From: UBA8106 sp913052135 | GTDB lineage: Bacteria > Acidobacteriota > Vicinamibacteria > Vicinamibacterales > UBA823 | Reading direction: 5' to 3' | NCBI GenBank assembly: GCA_913052135.1 | Contig: CAJXDY010000055.1 | Coordinates: 1 to 12,774 of the forward strand | Length of the DNA: 12,774 bases | Shown: positions 6,665-12,774 of the stretch, piece after piece | How the letters are laid out: every line of letters begins with the position of its first letter | Numbering within the stretch: the first letter of the stretch is position 1 | Made by a program: the position numbers and the translations under genes | The notes under the pieces: model-generated | Seen by the model: only the letters and a program-made list of their open reading frames with translations | Databases searched by the model: none | Told to the model about the DNA's origin: nothing

Positions 6665-8686
6665 CTAACGCCCCAAAGCTTTCTTACCGGCTTCTATGGT
6701 CTCTACTATGGAGTCCACATCAAACACACAACCTCCCCATGTCCCTCCACTGGCAGACTGAAGTGCAGCCCACAGGCGAGAGTCATCAGGTAACTGCGGA
6801 TGCGGTGCTAAGTCACTTGGAATAGATCGCCTTTCCAGCTCATCAGTCCCCCAATCAACACCCTTGCTTTCGCCACTGATCCCAATAAGGTTCAGTGAAC
6901 CTGATAGATTCTTTCGATCTATGTTGATTTCGATCAGATCCCCGTCTCTGACACGACCAATCGGACCTCCTGCGAGTGCTTCTGGACCAACATGACCGAT
7001 ACATGCGCCAGTCGATACACCAGAGAACCTTGCGTCTGTAATCAGTGCCACTTGCTTGCCGTACGAAAGGTGTTTTAAAGCAGCGGTGAGTTGATACACC
7101 TCTTCCATTCCGGTGCCAAGTGGACCGCCACAAGTTACGACCATAATGTCGCCGGCTTTGATCTTGTGGTCATCATCACGCGATTTGATCGCAGCCATCG
7201 CAGATCGCTCAGAACGGAATACTCGAGCAGGTCCTAATTTTCGATAAACGTTGTCATCATCAACTACAGATGGGTCGATCGCAGTGCTCTTAATTACCGA
7301 TCCCTCAGGAGCAATGTTGCCCATCGGGAACGTTACCGTGCTTGAGAGATTTTTCGAGCTCGCACGTTCTGGCGACATGATTACATTGTCAGGGTCAACT
7401 CCATCGACTTCCGTTAGGTACTTGCGAACGTCGTGTCGGCGTTCTGAGTCCACCCACCAGTTCAGGTTTTCATCGAGAGTCTGGCCAGTTGCGGTCATCA
7501 CACTGGTGTCTATCAATCCCAGCTTACGCAGGTGAAGCATTACTTCCGGAACACCACCGGCTGCATAAAGCTGGGTGGTTGGGTGACCAACAGGTCCGTT
7601 TGGAAGAACGTCGACCAAACGGGGAACGTTCAAGTTCACTCGGTTCCAATCATCGACCGTCATACGTCGTCGACCTGCTGCGTGTGCAATCGCAGGCATA
7701 TGCAACAGCAAGTTGGTTGAACCACCGCAAGCAGCGTGAAGCGCCATAGCGTTCTCGAACGCAGCATCTGTCAAAATATCCTGCGAAGTCATTCCGCTGC
7801 GTTCCATCATCACAAGTGCGCGTGCTGAACGTGTTGCAATATCGTGCCAGGCAGGTGTACCGCTTGGAGACAGAGCAGAGTGAGTAATTGATAGTCCAAG
7901 CGCCTCTGAAACGACCTGAGACGTACCAGCTGTGCCTAAGAACTGACAGCCACCACCTGGCGATGCACATGAACGACATCCGACGTCTTGTGCATATTCC
8001 AGCGTGACTTCACCCTGAGCAAATCGTGCACCAATCGACTGGATTTGACCGGTGTCTTCACCAATGTGAGGCTTGAGAGTAGTTCCACCTGGTACGACAA
8101 CCGCTGGCTGTTGATGCAATCCGGCAACAGCCATCATCATAGCCGGGAGCCCTTTGTCACAAGATGCGATTCCTAACACTCCACGAACGGTCGGAAGTGA
8201 TCGTGCAATACGCCTGAACACCTGGGCGGCATCATTGCGATATGGCAATGAATCGAGCATTCCAGTCGTGCCTTGAGTTCGACCATCACATGGGTCAGAA
8301 CAGAAGGCTGCGAATGGTACCGACTTTAGTTTTTTAAACTCTTTGGCGGCAGTTTTGACCATGTCCACAAGTTCGAAATGACCTGTGTGAAGGCCCAACG
8401 CAATTGGAGAGCCGTCCTCTTCTTTCACGCCCCCAACAGTAGAAAGAATGATGAACTGCTTTCGCATCAACTCCGAAGGATTCCAACCCATTCCGGCATT
8501 CTGCGTCATTCCAAAATGATTACCACTCGGCTCTTCAATCAGAAACTCGGCAGTAAACGGAACCGTACCTTTAGGTCCGTCAGCGTGAGTTTGAATTTCA
8601 CGTGTCGAAGGGTCGGCACCAGTGCCAAGTACATCAGCAATCGAAACTTCTGCTGTGTCGTTGTTTGGGTTGACACGTGAGGTCAT
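6665..8686 (-). CDS. yjhG: D-xylonate dehydratase, YjhG/YagF type (IlvD/Edd family)
   Basis: An iron-sulfur dehydratase that removes water from an aldonic acid, in E. coli YjhG and YagF D-xylonate to 2-keto-3-deoxy-xylonate. The 673-residue protein matches that group along its length (655 residues in E. coli from memory). Visible blocks: THADGP at 33-38, FGMTQNAGMGW near 58-68, SDPCDGRTQGTTGM at 130-143, ASCDKGLPA at 174-182, CRSCASPGGGCQFLGTAGTS at 237-256, HAACGGSTNLLLH near 317-329 and SYGKQVALITDARFSGVSTG toward the C-terminus. Cys133, Cys176 and Cys247 are the likely Fe-S ligands. It is not ordinary IlvD (valine/isoleucine synthesis), whose motifs differ. The N-terminus is about 15 residues longer than YjhG. 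The ATG at 8686-8684 follows AGGAAA at good spacing. It diverges from the enolase-type dehydratase, suggesting joint sugar-acid catabolism; the exact substrate is inferred. Confidence 0.92.
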   Translation of the reverse strand: MTSRVNPNNDTAEVSIADVLGTGADPSTREIQTHADGPKGTVPFTAEFLIEEPSGNHFGMTQNAGMGWNPSELMRKQFIILSTVGGVKEEDGSPIALGLHTGHFELVDMVKTAAKEFKKLKSVPFAAFCSDPCDGRTQGTTGMLDSLPYRNDAAQVFRRIARSLPTVRGVLGIASCDKGLPAMMMAVAGLHQQPAVVVPGGTTLKPHIGEDTGQIQSIGARFAQGEVTLEYAQDVGCRSCASPGGGCQFLGTAGTSQVVSEALGLSITHSALSPSGTPAWHDIATRSARALVMMERSGMTSQDILTDAAFENAMALHAACGGSTNLLLHMPAIAHAAGRRRMTVDDWNRVNLNVPRLVDVLPNGPVGHPTTQLYAAGGVPEVMLHLRKLGLIDTSVMTATGQTLDENLNWWVDSERRHDVRKYLTEVDGVDPDNVIMSPERASSKNLSSTVTFPMGNIAPEGSVIKSTAIDPSVVDDDNVYRKLGPARVFRSERSAMAAIKSRDDDHKIKAGDIMVVTCGGPLGTGMEEVYQLTAALKHLSYGKQVALITDARFSGVSTGACIGHVGPEALAGGPIGRVRDGDLIEINIDRKNLSGSLNLIGISGESKGVDWGTDELERRSIPSDLAPHPQLPDDSRLWAALQSASGGTWGGCVFDVDSIVETIEAGKKALGR

Positions 8687-8905
8687 TAACTTTTCCTGTC
8701 GATATTTTGTTGATAACGGCGTTCAATCGGCATGCAATCGAGATCAAATCCGTCGATAAATCATAAATGAAACGAACTCTCGGGAGAATAATACCGCTAA
8801 CTGCTACCGTTTTTGGCCGTTCCGTGCTCAAGAGCTCAATCAAGTATTAAAACGGATACACGGTCCATGTCGGTCCGGGGTTTCTTGTCACTGATCATCA
8901 AGACG

Positions 8906-8922
8906 CGGTTTGAGTCAAACCG
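8906..8922. promoter_or_regulatory. Perfect 17-bp palindrome, likely operator
   Basis: CGGTTTGA (8906-8913), central G, TCAAACCG (8915-8922): two perfect 8-base half sites. Its right end touches the -35 region of the plus-strand promoter. Size, symmetry and place fit a dimeric GntR- or LacI-type regulator of sugar-acid genes, known for such operons; no regulator gene is in the window. It is flanked on both sides by GACGC. Confidence 0.6.
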
Positions 8923-8950
8923 AGACGCTAGTGTTATTTGCGACTATAAT
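8922..8950 (+). promoter_or_regulatory. Promoter of the enolase-type dehydratase gene
   Basis: TATAAT at 8945-8950 is a perfect -10 box. At 17 bp upstream, GAGACG (8922-8927) matches TTGACA only in the central GAC, so the -35 is weak, as in promoters that depend on a regulator. Transcription would start near 8957, leaving a leader of about 38 nt before ATG 8995. The palindrome at 8906-8922 abuts the -35. Confidence 0.6.
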
Positions 8951-8994
8951 CTGCCTCACTTTAACTAAAACTCGCCAAGTACAAATCTCTTTCC

Positions 8995-10212
8995 ATGAAA
9001 ATCACCGATATCAAAACTCACGTTGTCATGCCAATTCCTGGTTTAGCATGGCTCTTTGTCGAAGTTGAAACCGACGAAGGCGTCTCTGGCCTAGGCGAAT
9101 GCACCGATTACGCCGTAAACAGCCATTTAGTCCGCGGAATCGAAACTATCAAGCCGCTTGTTGTGGGTTCCGATCCCAAGAACATAGAGGAAATCTGGCA
9201 GCGCATCTTCCACGTAAATTCCGATCTCAACGGTCGCGGCTATATTTCTCACTTAATCAGCGCGATCGATATCGCACTTTGGGACATCAAAGGCAAAGTG
9301 CTTGGTGTACCTGTTTATGATCTTCTCGGTGGTGCAGTTAGAGAGAGCGTACCGCTCTACACACACGTTCGTGACATCAGTGCCGGTCAAGGCATCGAAA
9401 CGATGCAAGAAGAAGCACGCCTCACTATGGCAGCCGGCTATCAGGCGATCAAAACTGATCCATTCCCTAACCGCCGCACGATGGGCGAAACCTTCTATGG
9501 CGCAAACATGGTGGAACGCATGGAGCCAAAAGCGATCGCGGAGGCAGTCGAGTGGATGGAAGCACTTAGAGAAACCGTTGGCCCCGACTACGAGATTCTC
9601 GTCGATGCACACGCCCGAATGGACGTTGCTTCGGCTATCAAAGCAGCCAACGCTATTGAACATATCGACCTCGTTTGGTTTGAAGAGCCAACTCACGTCG
9701 AAAACCACAACGCACTTCGCCAGATTCGTGAGAACACGAACGTTCCGCTATGTGTTGGCGAACGACACTTCACTCGCTGGGACTACGACGAAATCCTCCG
9801 TGATCGCTTAGTAGATTTCATCATGCCCGATATCGCTTGGTGCGGCGGCATCAGCGAAATTCGTCGGATAGCGTCGATGGCTGAGATTCAGTACATCAAT
9901 GTCAGCCCGCACGATGCACTAGGACCAGTAGCCATTGCAGCATCGTTCCAAGCTTCGATTGCAATTCCAAACCTCTACCGAGAAGAATGCTTGCACACTT
10001 GGTTCGAAACCTTCGAGAAGATCATCACCCCGATTTTTGATGTTCGGAACGGTTCAATATTTCCGAACGGTCGCCCCGGGCTCGGTATCGAACTGATTCC
10101 AGAGGCTTTGGAAGAGTTCGCCGTAGATGTCGATTCGCCTGAGGCCCAGCCCGGCTGGTGGAACAATGAGAACAAAGCTACCGGAGCCTGGGCCACATCT
10201 GACCGGAAGTAA
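8995..10212 (+). CDS. Enolase-superfamily sugar-acid dehydratase (galactonate dehydratase-like)
   Basis: A 405-residue enzyme of the mandelate racemase/muconate lactonizing group. It uses Mg2+ to stabilise an enolate and most likely dehydrates an aldonic acid to a 2-keto-3-deoxy acid. The N-terminal capping domain (about 1-120, with GLGECTDY at 32-39) precedes the barrel. Residues fit the galactonate dehydratase/mannonate dehydratase subgroups: Lys153 in AIKTDPFP, Asp204 and His206 in DAHARMD, metal-ligand Glu230 in WFEEP, Glu256 in GERHF, Asp279 in PDIAWCGGIS and His306 in SPHDALGP, the likely catalytic base. Glu331 of YREEC may correspond to the last conserved acid. Length is typical. No ribosome site is seen before ATG 8995 although the promoter is strong. 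Its divergent partner is a D-xylonate-type dehydratase. Substrate specificity in this superfamily is hard to call from sequence. Confidence 0.9.
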   Translation: MKITDIKTHVVMPIPGLAWLFVEVETDEGVSGLGECTDYAVNSHLVRGIETIKPLVVGSDPKNIEEIWQRIFHVNSDLNGRGYISHLISAIDIALWDIKGKVLGVPVYDLLGGAVRESVPLYTHVRDISAGQGIETMQEEARLTMAAGYQAIKTDPFPNRRTMGETFYGANMVERMEPKAIAEAVEWMEALRETVGPDYEILVDAHARMDVASAIKAANAIEHIDLVWFEEPTHVENHNALRQIRENTNVPLCVGERHFTRWDYDEILRDRLVDFIMPDIAWCGGISEIRRIASMAEIQYINVSPHDALGPVAIAASFQASIAIPNLYREECLHTWFETFEKIITPIFDVRNGSIFPNGRPGLGIELIPEALEEFAVDVDSPEAQPGWWNNENKATGAWATSDRK

Positions 10213-10262
10213 TACCAGTCGAACATAATGAACAAAATATGGTGTTAAAGGTCAGGATATGC

Positions 10263-10293
10263 AAAATGGTCTCAAAACCTCTTTGACCATTTT
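10263..10293 (+). terminator. Hairpin downstream of the enolase-type gene
   Basis: AAAATGGTC (10263-10271) and GACCATTTT (10285-10293) form a perfect 9-bp stem. An alternative extends it: AAAATGG, a 2-nt bulge, TCAAA, loop ACCTC, TTTGA, CCATTTT, giving 12 pairs. It lies 50 nt after the stop. The T-run is only TTTT and belongs to the stem, so it is a moderate candidate; the A-rich left arm would let it work on the opposite strand as well. Confidence 0.5.
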
Positions 10294-10436
10294 CGAGCGA
10301 AGCCAGGATAGTCGCTGTGCCTAAACCATCGCTTCGTAAACAGGTGTGCTGAAAGGTTCATGAAACCACTCGGGTTCAGTATCAAATGTCGACACGCTAA
10401 CTATCGAGCGCCCTCGCGAAAGAAAATCACACTAGT

Positions 10437-11420
10437 GTGCTGATAGAGTGGCGGGCTGCGAACGCAAATCAACCTTTTCGAGAGCTGGATCACTTGTCGT
10501 ACACCCACATTTTTGCCGGAAACTCATTTGACCGAGGCGACCACGAACGCCGGGACGAAGAGCTACTGAAAAAGATGATTCGGCAAGACAACACGAAGCT
10601 GCTGCCGTTCCACAAACTGCAGCCGTTAGTGCAACGAAACCCCGACGCTGAACTCGCCTGGATAGGTCACGACTTTCTCGACGGACTTCCTGAAGAAGCC
10701 GGTGGACCGAAATTTCTAGGATTCGACGCCGACCGAACCCCGCACTTTGCGGTCGACATATCAGCTGTCGAAGATCCTTCAGAAATAGCGGCCCTGGCTT
10801 CAGACGCTACTTTCGAAGACGGACGGGCCGCTGCAACAGACATTCCACAGGAACAATCGGGAATTCTCGCTCAAGCCAGAGCCAATCTGAACTGGCATTC
10901 CCAACACCGATTCTGTTCAGTTTGTGGAACGGAATCTCAGAGTTTCCGCGGTGGGCTTATGCGCCAATGCCCCAACTGCAGTTCTCAGCATTTTCCTCGA
11001 ACTGACCCCGTCGCAATCATGCTTGTTTACAAAGGAGACAAGTGCGTGATGGGTCAGACACTCGCACGTCAGAACTCTAGTTTCTACTCATGTCTAGCTG
11101 GATTTATGGATCAAGGAGAATCAATAGAAGAAGGTGTGAGGCGAGAGGTTCGAGAGGAATCTGGGCTACAGATCGGAAAAGTCACATATCATTCATCTCA
11201 ACCCTGGCCTTTTCCATCTTCTCTAATGATCGGCTGCCACGCGGAAGCAATATCTGATGAAATCGTATCGGATCCCGGAGAAATGTCAGATGTCAGATGG
11301 TTCACCAAAGAAGATGTGAAACTGGCTCTCGAAGACAGATTAGACGGAGTCAACATCCCTGGGCCTATCGCGATCGCCCACCACCTAATTAAAGCATGGG
11401 CATACGAAATCAAGAGCTAG
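10437..11420 (+). CDS. nudC: NAD+/NADH pyrophosphatase, NudC family
   Basis: A Nudix hydrolase that splits NADH or NAD+ into nicotinamide mononucleotide and AMP and, in bacteria where tested, removes NAD caps from RNA. The 327-residue protein has the N-terminal FAGNSFDR segment (26-33), a zinc ribbon with Cys160, Cys163, Cys178 and Cys181, then FPRTDPVAIML at 186-196. The Nudix box runs from Gly222 to Leu244 (GFMDQGE then REVREESGL), all catalytic Glu residues present. SQPWPFPSS at 254-262 is the diagnostic NudC motif after the box. The start is GTG 10437, the only start-type codon between the upstream in-frame stop (10398-10400) and the FAGN region besides a later TTG; no good ribosome site is seen. 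It stands alone between a dehydratase and a convergent M19 gene. Identity as NudC is secure. Confidence 0.94.
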   Translation: MLIEWRAANANQPFRELDHLSYTHIFAGNSFDRGDHERRDEELLKKMIRQDNTKLLPFHKLQPLVQRNPDAELAWIGHDFLDGLPEEAGGPKFLGFDADRTPHFAVDISAVEDPSEIAALASDATFEDGRAAATDIPQEQSGILAQARANLNWHSQHRFCSVCGTESQSFRGGLMRQCPNCSSQHFPRTDPVAIMLVYKGDKCVMGQTLARQNSSFYSCLAGFMDQGESIEEGVRREVREESGLQIGKVTYHSSQPWPFPSSLMIGCHAEAISDEIVSDPGEMSDVRWFTKEDVKLALEDRLDGVNIPGPIAIAHHLIKAWAYEIKS

Positions 11421-11516
11421 TAAGTCAAAGAGGTTATATCCACAACGAATTTACTACTCCTGACAAGAACCCAATGTTTTTTCTTAGCATTAGCACGCTA
11501 TTTAGGCAGACGATTC

Positions 11517-12524
11517 TTAACCTGGTAAAACATCTTTAAACAGCCTGAGCATATTTCCGCCAGCTATTTTTTCAATTTCACTAGACGTAAAGCCTGATGC
11601 TGATAAAGGATCCCACAGATTTGGCAATTCACCTGAGTCTTCCAGTCCTTTTGCCCAGGTTAAATCTTCCTGGTCGGTATTCCGTAAATAAGGGACATCC
11701 CTGGCAGGATCGCCTAAAACCCAATCAGGGCCCAACCCGACGACATCGATTCCACCAACTTCAGACACATAGCGAATCTGCCGAATAACATCGCTAATTT
11801 CAGCCTGCACACTGTTTTGTCCAAGCACCAATCGTGAACAAAAATGAATACCTATCACCCCTCCGTTATCAGCCATTGCGCGTATCTGACCATCCCAAAG
11901 ATTCTGTTGTTTATCCGCGATAGATCTACCACCGGAATGAGAATTCAATATCGGTTTAGAAGTAGTTTCAAGCGCATCGATAATGGTTTGGGGAGCAGAA
12001 TGTGAGACATCAACTATCATCCCACGTGCATTCATTATTTCTATCGCATCTCGCCCAAACTGGGTAAGGCCAGGTTGGGCAGGGTCATCTTCCTGTGTCT
12101 GCGCAGCCCCCAATAAATTAGGCATAGCCCAGTTAAATTGAACATGCCGTAAACCCATAGGAAACCAAGCATCAATTAAACTTGTATGTGATCCGAGAAT
12201 CTTGCCCCCTTCATTACCAGCAATAACAGCCAGCTGACCTGCACCTCGAGCCAGTTCAAGATCCGAAAACTCTCGAACAACACGTACTTTATTTTGTGGA
12301 TCGTCTGCAATCACATGCAATTGCGTTAAGGCGTCAAGACCGCGCTGCCGAAAACCATCGTAACTGTCGTAGGCTTCAATGTATTTCTGCTTTGTCGGAG
12401 CTTCGATCCAAGAGTCAATTGTGAGGTGAAGGATCTTGCCTGTAACTCCACCCTTAAGATCTCGCAGATAGTCCTCGGACCGCTGGGTGTGGTCATGTGC
12501 AAGATAAACAGGAAAATCTAACAT
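11517..12524 (-). CDS. M19 (renal dipeptidase-fold) protein with altered active site
   Basis: A TIM-barrel protein of peptidase family M19, whose known members cleave dipeptides using two zinc ions. Numbers below count from a TTG at 12542; I prefer the ATG at 12524-12522 (335 residues), which has GAGGAA upstream. Conserved parts: Glu111 in GNEGG (bridging metal ligand), His181 in VDVSHS, His202 in NSHSGG, Asp273 in GLGPDW and the C-terminal GGNMLRLF. Changes against human renal dipeptidase: the first motif reads H16-D-H18 instead of H-x-D; the substrate-binding His is Trp138; the substrate-binding Arg is Gln213 (HS-plus-11 position). No signal peptide is seen. It lies 7 nt after a deacylase-like gene and is probably co-transcribed with it. 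The fold assignment is firm; dipeptidase activity is not. Confidence 0.85.
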   Translation of the reverse strand: MLDFPVYLAHDHTQRSEDYLRDLKGGVTGKILHLTIDSWIEAPTKQKYIEAYDSYDGFRQRGLDALTQLHVIADDPQNKVRVVREFSDLELARGAGQLAVIAGNEGGKILGSHTSLIDAWFPMGLRHVQFNWAMPNLLGAAQTQEDDPAQPGLTQFGRDAIEIMNARGMIVDVSHSAPQTIIDALETTSKPILNSHSGGRSIADKQQNLWDGQIRAMADNGGVIGIHFCSRLVLGQNSVQAEISDVIRQIRYVSEVGGIDVVGLGPDWVLGDPARDVPYLRNTDQEDLTWAKGLEDSGELPNLWDPLSASGFTSSEIEKIAGGNMLRLFKDVLPG

Positions 12525-12531
12525 TGTGGGA

Positions 12532-12774
12532 TTATTCCTCAAGGTCTAACAAACTAATAAGACCACTATGCCAGTCATAATCGTAAGGCCGACGACTCGC
12601 ATTGATTGCAGGGCTTGACCAGTAGTACAAAACGAGCGAGCGATGCCGAGCATGAAATTCTTCTAATGTGTTACCGAAATAATCAGTCATACGTCCTAGG
12701 TATTGACCAGATTGAACGATTTCGCCTTCGGTGACCGCCGGATGCCATATGCCCGATATGTTCGCATTAATTTG
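12532..12774 (-). CDS. AstE/AspA-like deacylase, C-terminal fragment (runs off right edge)
   Basis: The minus strand has an open frame of 80 codons from the right edge to a TAA at 12534-12532. The visible segment includes HPAVTEGEIVQSGQYLGRMT, then DYFGNTLEEFHARH and SLVLYYWSSPAINA. This pattern of a glycine-rich turn (V..G..LG...D.FG), followed by the A..G-like strand and a short sheet, is the C-terminal beta domain of the succinylglutamate desuccinylase/aspartoacylase family, zinc enzymes that deacylate N-acyl amino acids. The catalytic half is outside the window, so activity cannot be judged. The fragment ends LLDLEE, whose final codons supply the ribosome site of the M19 gene 7 nt downstream, pointing to one operon with translational coupling. 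Confidence 0.65.
   Translation of the reverse strand, partial: QINANISGIWHPAVTEGEIVQSGQYLGRMTDYFGNTLEEFHARHRSLVLYYWSSPAINASRRPYDYDWHSGLISLLDLEE
12535..12540 (-). promoter_or_regulatory. Ribosome binding site deciding the M19 start
   Basis: On the minus strand GAGGAA (plus 12535-12540) lies 10 nt before ATG 12524-12522. It sits inside the last two codons of the upstream deacylase-like gene. If the TTG at 12542 were used instead, no comparable site would precede it. This favours the ATG. Confidence 0.6.

Larger units (their letters stand above)
8687..8994. other. Shared divergent control region of the two dehydratase genes
   Basis: This 308-bp gap separates the YjhG-type gene (minus) from the enolase-type gene (plus). 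On the plus side it holds a perfect palindrome and a TATAAT promoter, listed separately. On the minus side TATTAT (plus positions 8788-8793) could be a -10 box but no good -35 lies at the right distance. A GAGCTCAAT at 8832-8840 repeats the word found before the lactamase-fold gene at 4254-4262. I see no gene in it. Confidence 0.6.

Noticed and set aside
6665..8686. Annotation as IlvD, the dihydroxy-acid dehydratase of branched-chain amino acid synthesis
   Set aside because: The motif set (SDPCDGRTQGTTGM, ASCDKGLPA, GGGCQFLGTAGTS) is that of the YjhG/YagF group, and no ilv genes are near.
9253..9708. Minus-strand 151-codon frame within the enolase-type gene
   Set aside because: Opposite a fully conserved enzyme; no domain and no ribosome site.
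1..12774. CRISPR array, insertion sequence, prophage or toxin-antitoxin genes
   Set aside because: No regularly spaced repeats, transposase, terminal inverted repeats, phage proteins or small paired genes were seen on either strand.

Overview
The window looks like a piece of a bacterial chromosome of moderate, uneven base composition, with genes on both strands. The incomplete rpoB at the left edge reads like rpoB from Chloroflexota. The mix of an enolase-superfamily sugar-acid dehydratase, a D-xylonate-type dehydratase, metal-dependent amidohydrolases, an M19 protein and a desuccinylase-like tail resembles oligotrophic, organic-matter-degrading Chloroflexota of the SAR202/Dehalococcoidia kind. 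That placement is an inference from gene content and rpoB flavour; no search was run.

Layout. 1-538: start of rpoB, minus strand, running off the left edge. 539-907: AT-rich divergent spacer. 908-3641: copper module on the plus strand, a complete CopA-type Cu+ P-type ATPase followed by a 66-residue YHS-domain protein. It is clearly GC-richer than its surroundings, which suggests acquisition. 3739-3996: small glutaredoxin-like protein with a CGYC site. 4097-4217: tRNA-Asp(GUC) with an encoded CCA end and a strong intrinsic terminator. 4319-5197: metallo-beta-lactamase-fold hydrolase. 5405-6664: imidazolonepropionase/prolidase-like amidohydrolase. 6665-8686: YjhG/YagF-type D-xylonate dehydratase on the minus strand, whose stop codon directly abuts the stop of the amidohydrolase. 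8995-10212: galactonate-dehydratase-like enolase-superfamily enzyme, divergent from the YjhG homologue, with a perfect TATAAT and a perfect 17-bp palindrome in the shared 308-bp spacer. 10437-11420: NudC-type NAD+/NADH pyrophosphatase. 11517-12774: minus-strand pair, the tail of an AstE/AspA-like deacylase followed after 7 nt by an M19 dipeptidase-fold protein.

How the genes work together. Two sugar-acid dehydratases of unrelated folds (Fe-S IlvD/Edd type and Mg2+ enolase type) face away from a shared control region. This suggests a unit producing 2-keto-3-deoxy sugar acids from aldonic acids. The amidohydrolase, the lactamase-fold protein, the deacylase-like tail and the M19 protein fit scavenging of small amides, esters or peptides. 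CopA, YHS and perhaps glutaredoxin form a copper and thiol homeostasis block.

Most notable points: the M19 protein has lost several hallmark active-site residues (an H-x-H in place of H-x-D, and changes at two positions that bind substrate in renal dipeptidase), so it may not be a dipeptidase. A well-formed operator-like palindrome abuts the promoter of the enolase-type dehydratase. Several plus-strand genes lack any visible Shine-Dalgarno sequence. I found no CRISPR array, insertion sequence, prophage or clearly new multi-gene system.
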